Assembly: GCA_021161025.1 (NCBI GenBank)
Contig: JAGHBK010000033.1
Coordinates: forward strand, 1-5,632
Origin: a bacterium
Lineage (GTDB): Bacteria > Patescibacteriota > Minisyncoccia > Minisyncoccales > DG-74-3
Direction of reading: 5' to 3'
DNA: 5,632 nt
The notes beneath the pieces are model-generated. The model saw nothing but the letters and a program-made list of their open reading frames with translations, was not told the DNA's origin and made no database searches. Position numbers and translations under genes: made by a program. Numbering within the stretch: the stretch's first letter is position 1; each line of letters opens with the position of its first letter. Shown here in pieces: positions 1-5,632 of the stretch.

Positions 1-77
1 AAGAGGAGTTTGAAAAATTATCCAAAGAATCAATAGTCTTAAGTGAAGCAAAAAAAGAAGGAATTATTATAAAATAA
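1..77 (+). CDS. 3' end of an unidentified protein gene (partial)
   Basis: Reading frame 3 is open from the left edge and ends at the TAA at 75-77. It gives 24 residues, EEFEKLSKESIVLSEAKKEG followed by IIIK. The other two forward frames are closed by stops within the first 40 bases. The acidic and lysine-rich composition matches the neighbouring genes, and the stop lies 20 bp before the next start, as expected in a dense operon. The ending (short charged helix, then EAKKEGIIIK) resembles the C-termini of small nucleotidyltransferase-type proteins, but this is too little sequence to name a family. That it is a real coding tail is likely; its function is unknown. Confidence 0.6.
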   Translation, partial: EEFEKLSKESIVLSEAKKEGIIIK

Positions 78-97
78 ACTAAATTCGAAAAAGTATT

Positions 98-559
98 ATG
101 CCGAAGCAATATACTAAAGAGCAATTTTGGAAGCTTTATAAAAATTTGCCCCAAGAATTAAAGAATGCTCTTTTTTCTGAAGAAACAAGTGATGCTATTT
201 ATGAAACTTGTAAAAGAAATAAGGTTCCCGAGGAAAAGGTAGGAGGAATTACTGAATATGTTGGGCATGTTTTGCTTGGAGTACTATCACCAGATGAGTT
301 TCAGAAAACCCTGGAAAAAGAGTTAAAGCTCAAAAAAACAACTGCTAAAAAAGTAGCTCAGGAAATCAACCGTTTTGTCTTTTATCCAGTAAAAGGGGCT
401 TTAGAAGAAATTTATAAGATTGAAATTAAGAGCGCCCCTGTTTTAGCAGAAAAAAAAGTTACACCATCTAAAGAAGTTCCAACTCCACCTAAAGTAACAG
501 ATAAATATAGGGAGCCTATAGAAAAAGTAACAGATAAATATAGAGAACCAATAGAGTAA
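98..559 (+). CDS. Hypothetical protein with a C-terminal 11-residue tandem repeat
   Basis: This encodes a 153-aa soluble protein with no signal peptide or membrane segment. Residues 1-110 look mostly helical; 17-107 (from LPQELKNALF to LEEIYK) resemble a helical domain I associate with small uncharacterised CPR proteins, without a known function. Residues 111-131 form a Pro/Lys/Val-rich linker. The last 22 residues are two exact copies of KVTDKYREPIE (132-142 and 143-153), ending at the stop. The ATG at 98 is the first start after the upstream stop. It is preceded by an A-rich stretch (gaaaaag) rather than a clear Shine-Dalgarno sequence. The stop is 2 bp from the PrgI-like start, so it is probably co-transcribed with the secretion genes, and an accessory or adaptor role is a guess from that position. 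Confidence is high for the gene and low for any function. Confidence 0.88.
   Translation: MPKQYTKEQFWKLYKNLPQELKNALFSEETSDAIYETCKRNKVPEEKVGGITEYVGHVLLGVLSPDEFQKTLEKELKLKKTTAKKVAQEINRFVFYPVKGALEEIYKIEIKSAPVLAEKKVTPSKEVPTPPKVTDKYREPIEKVTDKYREPIE
491..556 (+). repeat. Tandem direct repeat, 2 x 33 bp, in coding sequence
   Basis: Two adjacent 33-bp units, 491-523 and 524-556, each encode KVTDKYREPIE at the extreme C-terminus of the 153-aa protein. The units differ at four bases, all in third codon positions and all synonymous: agg/aga, gag/gaa, cct/cca and gaa/gag. The peptide is therefore identical while the DNA has drifted. This suggests a duplication that is not recent and has been kept at the protein level. 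Confidence 0.93.
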
Positions 560-561
560 TT

Positions 562-966
562 ATGCGCTTTACTGTTCCTCAATTTATTGAAAGGGAAGCA
601 AAAATAGTTGGGCCCCTGACCTTTAAGCAGTTTATTTTCTTTAGCATTGCTGGGGCTATCTGTTTTATTTTTTATTCTATCTTACCTTTTTCTATCTTCT
701 TAATAGTAAGCATTGTTTTGGGAGGAATAGCCGCAGCTTTTGCTTTTCTTAAAATTGGAGGTAGACCCTTTCCTACTATTTTAGGAAATTTCCTAAAATA
801 CTCTTTTGGACCTAAAATGTATATCTGGAAAAAGAAAGAGGTTCCGATAAAGATGATAGAAAAAGAAAAAATAGAAGAAGAAAAAAAAGAAGAACTTCCC
901 TTAAAAATCGCAGAAAAAAGTCAGTTAAAAAAACTTAGAACTCAAATTGAAACTAAAACAAAGTAA
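562..966 (+). CDS. PrgI-family (VirB3-like) inner-membrane protein
   Basis: This 134-aa protein has the PrgI-family layout. A short N-terminal segment ends in GPLTFKQF (17-24). Two closely spaced hydrophobic helices follow, at about 23-42 and 43-63, then a conserved-looking stretch with GGRPF (66-70), NFLKY (76-80) and PKMYIWKK (84-91). The tail from about 92 to 134 is highly charged (Lys/Glu) and probably cytoplasmic. PrgI proteins of Gram-positive conjugation systems are regarded as VirB3-like partners that hold the VirB4 ATPase at the membrane. Finding one two genes before a VirB4-type ATPase supports that role here. The ATG at 562 lies 2 bp after the upstream TAA with only a weak purine run before it, so translational coupling is likely. 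The tail is longer than the minimal family core and could be an interaction surface. Family assignment is by recognition, not by search. Confidence 0.85.
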   Translation: MRFTVPQFIEREAKIVGPLTFKQFIFFSIAGAICFIFYSILPFSIFLIVSIVLGGIAAAFAFLKIGGRPFPTILGNFLKYSFGPKMYIWKKKEVPIKMIEKEKIEEEKKEELPLKIAEKSQLKKLRTQIETKTK

Positions 967-969
967 TCT

Positions 970-1602
970 ATGCCAAAGGCATCAACTCAACAATTTTTAG
1001 AAATAGACCAAATAAAAGAAGGAGTAATTTTGTTAAAGAATCAAGCAATGAGAGGGGTTTTAATGGTTTCTTCTTTAAACTTTGCTTTAAAATCTGAAGA
1101 AGAACAAAGAGCAATAATCTATCAATTTCAAAATTTTTTAAATTCTTTAGATTTTCCCATTCAAATTATTATTCAGTCTCGAAAGCTTAATATCACCGGA
1201 TATTTAGACAAACTAAAAGATTTAGAAGAAAAACAAAAAAATGAATTATTAAAAACCCAAACGGCTGAGTATAGAAATTTTGTCAACAATTTGATAGCTG
1301 GAGGTTCTATTATGTCAAAAAATTTCTTTGTTGTGGTTCCTTTTACACTTTTGGAGGCTAAAGTAAGCCCAAAAGAAATTTTAAAGCCTACCCCAAAAAG
1401 CTTAACTGAGGAGCAATTCCAGAGATGTAAAAGTCAACTTTGGCAAAGAATGGAGTTTGTGGCTATGGGCTTAAGGAGGTGTGGATTACAATGTGTCCCC
1501 TTAAATACACCTGAACTTATTGAGCTTTTCTGGAGCCTTTATCATCCAGAGCAGGCAGAAGTAGGTTACTATCCAGAGCTACCTCCAGAAATTATTAGGT
1601 AA
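970..1602 (+). CDS. TraC/VirB4 N-terminal-domain-like protein without ATPase domain
   Basis: This 210-aa soluble protein resembles the N-terminal, non-ATPase part of TraC/VirB4 proteins. Residues about 8-70 look alpha/beta (FLEIDQIKEGVILLKNQAMR, then a helix and the strand IQIIIQSRKL). A helical region at 78-110 follows, then a strand FFVVVPF (119-125), a helix at about 147-171, and an ending PELIELFWSLYHPEQAE (181-197) like the VirB4 N-domain boundary. There is no Walker A or B motif, so it is not an ATPase. It starts 3 bp after the PrgI-like stop with no recognisable Shine-Dalgarno sequence, and ends in tandem stops (TAA TAA, 1600-1605) just before the ATPase start. A structural or regulatory partner of the VirB4-type ATPase is inferred. 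Confidence is high for the gene and moderate for the relationship. Confidence 0.8.
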   Translation: MPKASTQQFLEIDQIKEGVILLKNQAMRGVLMVSSLNFALKSEEEQRAIIYQFQNFLNSLDFPIQIIIQSRKLNITGYLDKLKDLEEKQKNELLKTQTAEYRNFVNNLIAGGSIMSKNFFVVVPFTLLEAKVSPKEILKPTPKSLTEEQFQRCKSQLWQRMEFVAMGLRRCGLQCVPLNTPELIELFWSLYHPEQAEVGYYPELPPEIIR

Positions 1603-1607
1603 TAATT

Positions 1608-4600
1608 ATGCCATTTAAATTTAGTTTTCTAAAAAAAGGAGAGGAGGCAGAAGAAGAGAAGTTATTTGAAAGAGAGGCAATGGATGTCAAAGATATCATT
1701 GCCCCTTCTTCTATTGAGTTAACTTCTAGTTATTTAAAATTAGGGAATAGATTTGTAAAACCCTTTTTTATTTTTTCATATCCAAGATATTTAAGCACCG
1801 GCTGGTTTTCTCCGGTTATCAACCTTGACACTCCGATGGACATTTCCATTTTTATTCATCCTATTGAAACAGGGATGATTTTAAAGCAATTAAGAAAACG
1901 AATAACTGAATTAGAGGCTGAACTTGCAGAAAGAGAAGAAAAAGGATTAATTAGAGAACCAGCCTTAGAAACAGCTTACAGGGACTTGGAAGTATTAAGG
2001 GATAAACTACAGACCGCCCAAGAAAGAATGTTTAAATTAGGAGTTTATTTGGCTATCTATGGCAATTCAGAAAAAGAATTAGCAGAAATTGAAACTGTCT
2101 TAAGGTCTATTTTAGAATCTCGTTTAATTTATATTAAACCTGCCCTTTATCAACAAAGAGAAGGGTTTAACTCTTGTGCGCCTTATGGATTAGACCTGCT
2201 TTCAGTCCATACATCAATGAATACAGGTCCCATTTCCTCTCTATTTCCTTTTGTTTCTTTTGACTTAAGTTCAAATGATGGAATTTTGTATGGAATAAAT
2301 CGTCATAATAATTCTTTAATTTTATTTGATAGGTTTTCTTTAGAAAATGCTAATTCTGTTATCTTCGCAAAATCTGGAGCCGGAAAAAGCATTCTTAGTT
2401 CTGAGCCAGTCTTAATAAAGAATAAAAAGGGCAAAATAAAGCTAACAAAAATAGGTGCTTTAGTTGAAAAATTAATTAAGAAACATGGGGCTACTCAAAT
2501 TGATGAAGAATTAGAAGGAGTAATTAATCCGGGAATTAAAGTTTATAGCTTTGATAAAAATTTAAAAGGGGAGTGGTCAAAAGTAACCGTAGCTGCCAGG
2601 AAAAAAGCTCCAAAGGTTTTTTATAAATTTATTACTCGCAGCGGTAGAGAGATTATTACAACTGGTGATCATAATATGCTGGTTTTAAAAAATGGGAAGG
2701 TAATAGCAACTAAGAGTTCAGAAATAAAAAGAGGAGAATTTATTCCCCTACCCCGTAGAATCTTTGAGACTAATTCTCCTTTAAAATTTTTGAATCTTTT
2801 AGAACTGCTTAAGTATTCAAAGGGAATCTATGTAACTGGTGGAGAGAGGTTAATTAATGAAAATTATGAAAGCCTTAAAAAAACTACCTTAAATAGAAAA
2901 CTTGATCGCTATCTTTATAAATATCGGACTGGCCGCCGAATTCCTATTCAATATTTCTGGAAAATTCTAGATTATCTTAAAATCAGTCCTAGCAATTCTA
3001 AACTTAAGAATCTAAGAATTATCTCCAAAAATGGAAAAGAAGATTATTCATTAAATGCCAATTTAAAAATTACATCAGATTTCCTAAAATTAATTGGTTT
3101 TATTGTAGCCGAAGGAACAATTGGTGATGATTCTATAATAATTAGCAATAAAGACAAGGAGGTACTTGAACAAATAGATTATTCTCTTTCAAAATTAAAT
3201 GTTCCTTTTTATTACGGCAACCAAGGTATTATTATTGCTTCCCGCCTGTTTGTAGAGATAATAAAAGCTTTATGCGGCAAAAAGAATTCAAAACAAAAAA
3301 AAGTACCGCTCTTTATCTTCAGTTTAAAAAAGAGAAAGGTTGCACAATTTTTATCAGCCTATTTTGAAGGAGATGGTGGGGTTGAAAAGAATCAAGTTGT
3401 TGCCAGTTCAAAATCTAAGCAATTAATTTCCGAAATTTCCTATCTCCTGTATTATTTTGGCATTATTGGAAGAATTGCAAAAACCAAAAAGAAACCAACT
3501 AATTGTAACTGGAAGCGGAAGAAAACTTATTGGCTATTAACAATCTCTGGTCAAGACAATTTAAGAAAGTTTGTTAAAAATATCAATTTTATTTCGAAAA
3601 GAAAAAGAAAACAACTCTCTAAAATTACTCAAAGAGAGGAAAATACTAATGTAGATATTATTCCAGGAATAGATTCGCTCTTCAGAGAAATATACCAATT
3701 GCTTGGATGCCAATTACACGGAATCCAAGATATTTCTAATTTAAAGAGAAAGCATTACAATCCATCGCCGAAAAAATTAAAGGAAATGATTAAAGTAATT
3801 GAAGAACGAATCAAAGGGTTTAAAGATTTAGCAGCGACTTTTAAAGTTTTGAGTGAATTGCCAGAACTGACCACAATAATTGATTTAGGGAGGAATAACA
3901 AGAAATTAAACAGAGCATTATGGCAAACTTTAGGTCAAAGTTGGCGAGTGGTAAAAAATGAAGGAGTTAAACCTTTCTGGCAAAATGCTTCTAAGATGAT
4001 AGAGATAGTAAATGGTAGATCTTTTTCCCTGAAAAAGGTTAAACGATTAATTCATTCGGGTTTTCGGGAAATGGATCTCGCCATAAAATACTATAATCCC
4101 TCTTTACAAAGAACTTTGGTTTATCGCAATGAAAGTAATTGTTCTTACGAAATGATGCAAAAGGCTGCTCAGTATGTCTGGCAGACTTATCAAAATATTT
4201 TAATAAATAAAATTCCTCAGGTTGAAGAAAAATTAGCTCAATTGAAAATTTTAGCCAATTCTGATCTTTTCTGGGATCCAATTGTGAAAATTAAGAAGAT
4301 TGAAAATAAAAAAGAAAAATATGTATATGATTTAACTGTAGATAATGAGGTATTTTTAGCCGGTCAAGGAGGGATGTTCATTCATAACTCCTATGCCGTG
4401 AAGTTAGAGATTTTGCGCAGTTTAATGTTAAATGTCGACGTAATTGTAATAGATCCAGAAAACGAATATCAATATTTAGCTGAAGCTGTTGGTGGTTCCT
4501 TCTTTAACATTTCTTTAGGTTCCCCAAACCATATTAATCCTTTTGATTTACCCCAACCCAGAGAAGATGAAAAACCAGAAGATGTTTTAAGGTCAAATAT

Positions 4601-5399
4601 TATTAATTTGGTGGGATTGATGCGAATTATGTTAGGAGGCTTAACTCCAGAAGAAGATGCTATTATAGATAGGGCTTTAACAGAGACATATGCTGCAAAA
4701 GATATTACACCAGAAACCGACCCTTCAACTTGGAAAGAAAGGATTCCTTTAATGGAAGATTTAGAACAAGTCTTAGAAAGTATGGAGGGAACAGAATCTT
4801 TAGTAAGGAGATTAAGAAAATTTACTAAAGGTACTTATGCCAACTTCTTTAATCAACCTACTAATATTTCAATGCAAGAAAACCTTGTTGTTTTTGGTAT
4901 TAGGGATATGGAAGAGGGATTACGACCTATGGCAATGTTCATTATTATGAGATATATCTGGAATACAATTAAATCCAAGCTGAAAAAACGAATCTTGGTA
5001 GTAGATGAGGCTTGGTGGTTAATGCAATCTGAAGATGGAGCTTCTTTCTTGTATGGAATAGCAAAAAGAGCCAGAAAGTACTGGCTTGGTGTGACTACAA
5101 TTACTCAAGATGTAGGAGATTTTATGAAATCCACATATGGCCAACCGATTATTACCAATTCTTCTATCCAACTTTTATTAAAACAGTCGCCGGCTACCAT
5201 TGATGTTGTTCAAAAAACTTTTAATTTAACTGAGGAGGAAAAAAATCTCCTCTTAGGGGCTGAAGTAGGTGAAGGAATATTTTTTGCCGGGCAAAAGCAT
5301 GTTGCAATAAAAATTGTCGCTTCTTATACAGAAGACCAAATCATTACTTCTACCCCAGAGGAAATTCTAAAAATTAAAGCAGCAAAAGGATTATCTTAG
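1608..5399 (+). CDS. virB4: VirB4-family type IV secretion ATPase precursor interrupted by an intein
   Basis: This 1263-aa precursor comprises a VirB4-type ATPase of 596 residues plus a 667-residue intein (residues 261-927). The N-extein (1-260) has a VirB4-like N-domain (IAPSSIEL, SYPRYLSTGWFSP at 58-69), a likely coiled coil at about 90-145, and a Walker A motif AKSGAGK (254-260) cut before its final Ser. The C-extein resumes at S928 (SYAVKLEILRSL). It then shows VIVIDPENEY (945-954), Walker B ILVVDEAWW (D1133, E1134) and a TTITQD segment with Q1167, all as expected for VirB4/TraC AAA+-like ATPases. After splicing the motif reads AKSGAGKS. The enzyme would power substrate or pilin movement at the inner face of the membrane, with the PrgI-like protein as anchor. 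The ATG at 1608 follows tandem stops; 'agg' about 8 bases upstream is a weak ribosome site. The TAG stop overlaps the opposing jag stop. A related ATPase of the HerA/TraC group is the alternative, but the operon favours VirB4. Confidence 0.93.
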   Translation: MPFKFSFLKKGEEAEEEKLFEREAMDVKDIIAPSSIELTSSYLKLGNRFVKPFFIFSYPRYLSTGWFSPVINLDTPMDISIFIHPIETGMILKQLRKRITELEAELAEREEKGLIREPALETAYRDLEVLRDKLQTAQERMFKLGVYLAIYGNSEKELAEIETVLRSILESRLIYIKPALYQQREGFNSCAPYGLDLLSVHTSMNTGPISSLFPFVSFDLSSNDGILYGINRHNNSLILFDRFSLENANSVIFAKSGAGKSILSSEPVLIKNKKGKIKLTKIGALVEKLIKKHGATQIDEELEGVINPGIKVYSFDKNLKGEWSKVTVAARKKAPKVFYKFITRSGREIITTGDHNMLVLKNGKVIATKSSEIKRGEFIPLPRRIFETNSPLKFLNLLELLKYSKGIYVTGGERLINENYESLKKTTLNRKLDRYLYKYRTGRRIPIQYFWKILDYLKISPSNSKLKNLRIISKNGKEDYSLNANLKITSDFLKLIGFIVAEGTIGDDSIIISNKDKEVLEQIDYSLSKLNVPFYYGNQGIIIASRLFVEIIKALCGKKNSKQKKVPLFIFSLKKRKVAQFLSAYFEGDGGVEKNQVVASSKSKQLISEISYLLYYFGIIGRIAKTKKKPTNCNWKRKKTYWLLTISGQDNLRKFVKNINFISKRKRKQLSKITQREENTNVDIIPGIDSLFREIYQLLGCQLHGIQDISNLKRKHYNPSPKKLKEMIKVIEERIKGFKDLAATFKVLSELPELTTIIDLGRNNKKLNRALWQTLGQSWRVVKNEGVKPFWQNASKMIEIVNGRSFSLKKVKRLIHSGFREMDLAIKYYNPSLQRTLVYRNESNCSYEMMQKAAQYVWQTYQNILINKIPQVEEKLAQLKILANSDLFWDPIVKIKKIENKKEKYVYDLTVDNEVFLAGQGGMFIHNSYAVKLEILRSLMLNVDVIVIDPENEYQYLAEAVGGSFFNISLGSPNHINPFDLPQPREDEKPEDVLRSNIINLVGLMRIMLGGLTPEEDAIIDRALTETYAAKDITPETDPSTWKERIPLMEDLEQVLESMEGTESLVRRLRKFTKGTYANFFNQPTNISMQENLVVFGIRDMEEGLRPMAMFIIMRYIWNTIKSKLKKRILVVDEAWWLMQSEDGASFLYGIAKRARKYWLGVTTITQDVGDFMKSTYGQPIITNSSIQLLLKQSPATIDVVQKTFNLTEEEKNLLLGAEVGEGIFFAGQKHVAIKIVASYTEDQIITSTPEEILKIKAAKGLS
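2388..4388 (+). mobile_element. Intein with LAGLIDADG homing endonuclease, in the VirB4 P-loop
   Basis: This in-frame 2001-bp segment encodes precursor residues 261-927. Block A starts at S261 (SILSSEPVLIKNKKGK), so Ser is the first nucleophile. Block B has TGDH (T352, H355). Block F is YVYDLTVDNEVFLAG (905-919). Block G is MFIHN (923-927) with penultimate His and terminal Asn, followed by S928 as the +1 residue. The endonuclease motifs are LIGFIVAEG (495-503, acidic E502) and LSAYFEGDG (582-590, acidic D589). Removing the segment joins GAGK to SYAVKLE and rebuilds a textbook Walker A, which fixes both boundaries. The style resembles large archaeal-type inteins, including NVDIIPG (681-687) and SDLFWD (885-890) before block F. 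At 667 residues it is long for a LAGLIDADG intein. No frameshift or stop is seen, so both splicing and endonuclease functions look intact. Confidence 0.95.
3081..3490 (+). other. LAGLIDADG (DOD) endonuclease core inside the intein
   Basis: This is the approximate extent of the two-motif homing endonuclease core, residues about 492-628. Motif 1 is LIGFIVAEG (3090-3116) and motif 2 is LSAYFEGDG (3351-3377), with 87 residues between their acidic positions E502 and D589. That spacing suits a single-chain, two-repeat enzyme. In LAGLIDADG enzymes these acidic residues bind the metal ions that cut DNA. Both are present, so cleavage activity is plausible. The segment after motif 2 (from about ISEISYLLYYFGI, about 606-618) also fits the family fold. 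The outer limits are estimates. Confidence 0.85.
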
Positions 5400-5632
5400 G
5401 GGTAAGGTTTAACAACCACTCTCCTTTCTGGTTCTTTGCCAATACTCTCTGTTGTTACATCTGACCTATCGGCTAATTCTAAGTGGATTATTCTTCTTTC
5501 AAAAGCCTGCATTGGTGGTAAAACTTTTTCTTTTTTAGTTAAGGCTACCTGATCGGCTACAGAATTAGCTAGTTCTTTTAAATATTCTGTTTTCTTTTTT
5601 TTATATTTGTTAATATCGAGATTAATATATCC
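5396..5632 (-). CDS. jag: Jag/KhpB RNA-binding protein, C-terminal R3H domain (partial)
   Basis: On the minus strand a frame open from the right edge encodes 78 residues and ends at TAA (complement of 5396-5398). The sequence is the R3H domain of Jag (KhpB, SpoIIIJ-associated protein): a basic lead-in KYKKKKTEYLKELANSVA, then VLPPMQAFERRIIHLELAD with the R-x3-H signature (fragment R46, H50), then DVTTESIGKEPERRVVVKPY before the stop. The N-terminal Jag_N and KH domains lie outside the window. Jag/KhpB binds RNA, pairs with KhpA in several bacteria, and is commonly encoded next to yidC. Here it is convergent with the ATPase gene, their stops sharing 4 bp. Codons are A/T-ending like the rest of the window. 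The family call is strong despite the truncation. Confidence 0.93.
   Translation of the reverse strand, partial: GYINLDINKYKKKKTEYLKELANSVADQVALTKKEKVLPPMQAFERRIIHLELADRSDVTTESIGKEPERRVVVKPYP

Noticed and set aside
62..77. TATAAA-like -10 element before the first complete gene
   Set aside because: The region is uniformly A/T-rich, no matching -35 box is visible at 16-18 bp, and it lies within the upstream gene's final codons.
491..556. CRISPR-like repeat
   Set aside because: There are only two directly abutting units with no spacer, and they are in-frame coding sequence.
1596..1612. Frameshift splitting one VirB4 gene into the 210-aa and 1263-aa frames
   Set aside because: Tandem stops (TAA TAA) are followed by a proper ATG, and the second protein has its own full N-domain, so these are two genes.
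4039..4281. An 80-codon open frame on the minus strand inside the intein
   Set aside because: It lies wholly antisense to the intein coding sequence, has no recognisable domain and no ribosome site, and is a chance frame.
2388..4388. Group I or group II intron instead of an intein
   Set aside because: The whole insert is open and in frame with both exteins, and shows protein-splicing blocks A, B, F and G with a Ser start and an HN-Ser end.
5232..5252. Inverted repeat GAGGAG...CTCCTC with an A-rich loop, terminator-like
   Set aside because: It is only a 6-bp stem inside ATPase codons (EEEKNLLL), and no T-tract follows on either strand.
1..5632. Alternative genetic code with TGA as glycine (as in some CPR lineages)
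   Set aside because: No complete gene uses in-frame TGA across about 1,800 codons, and glycine is encoded normally by GGN. TGA is also not used as a stop here, so the argument rests on its absence as a sense codon.

Overview
This AT-rich window reads as a chromosomal fragment of a Patescibacteria (Candidate Phyla Radiation) bacterium. The assignment rests on gene content and protein style: a small hypothetical gene, a PrgI-family membrane protein, a TraC/VirB4 N-terminal-like protein and a VirB4-type ATPase stand in a tight same-strand series, the combination I associate with CPR type IV secretion/pilus-like loci. A Jag/KhpB R3H protein faces them. The genetic code looks standard: no in-frame TGA occurs across about 1,800 codons. 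No close relative could be searched, so the phylum is an inference.

Layout. Positions 1-77 hold the last 24 codons of an unidentified gene. After a 20-bp gap come four plus-strand genes that probably form one operon: a 153-aa hypothetical protein ending in a perfect 11-residue tandem repeat (98-559), a PrgI/VirB3-like two-helix membrane protein (562-966), a 210-aa TraC/VirB4 N-terminal-like protein (970-1602), and a 1263-aa VirB4-family ATPase precursor (1608-5399). Gaps between these genes are only 2-5 bp and their Shine-Dalgarno sequences are weak or absent. On the minus strand, the C-terminal R3H domain of Jag/KhpB runs in from the right edge (5396-5632), and its stop overlaps the ATPase stop by 4 bp.

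The most striking feature is a 667-residue intein in the VirB4-like ATPase (2388-4388; residues 261-927). It sits inside the Walker A P-loop, between the GAGK lysine and the following serine. It carries splicing blocks A, B, F and G and both LAGLIDADG motifs of a homing endonuclease, apparently intact. Splicing would restore the motif AKSGAGKS and give a mature ATPase of 596 residues. Before splicing the nucleotide-binding site is split, so ATPase activity should depend on splicing.

How the genes fit together. The PrgI-like membrane protein (VirB3 role) and the VirB4-type ATPase would form the inner-membrane, energy-supplying part of a secretion or pilus-like machine. The separate TraC-like protein and the first hypothetical protein are presumed accessory parts. 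The channel (VirB6/VirB8-like) and coupling ATPase (VirD4) genes are not in this window. Jag is a separate housekeeping unit; its usual neighbours (yidC, rnpA, rpmH) would lie beyond the right edge if the common arrangement holds.
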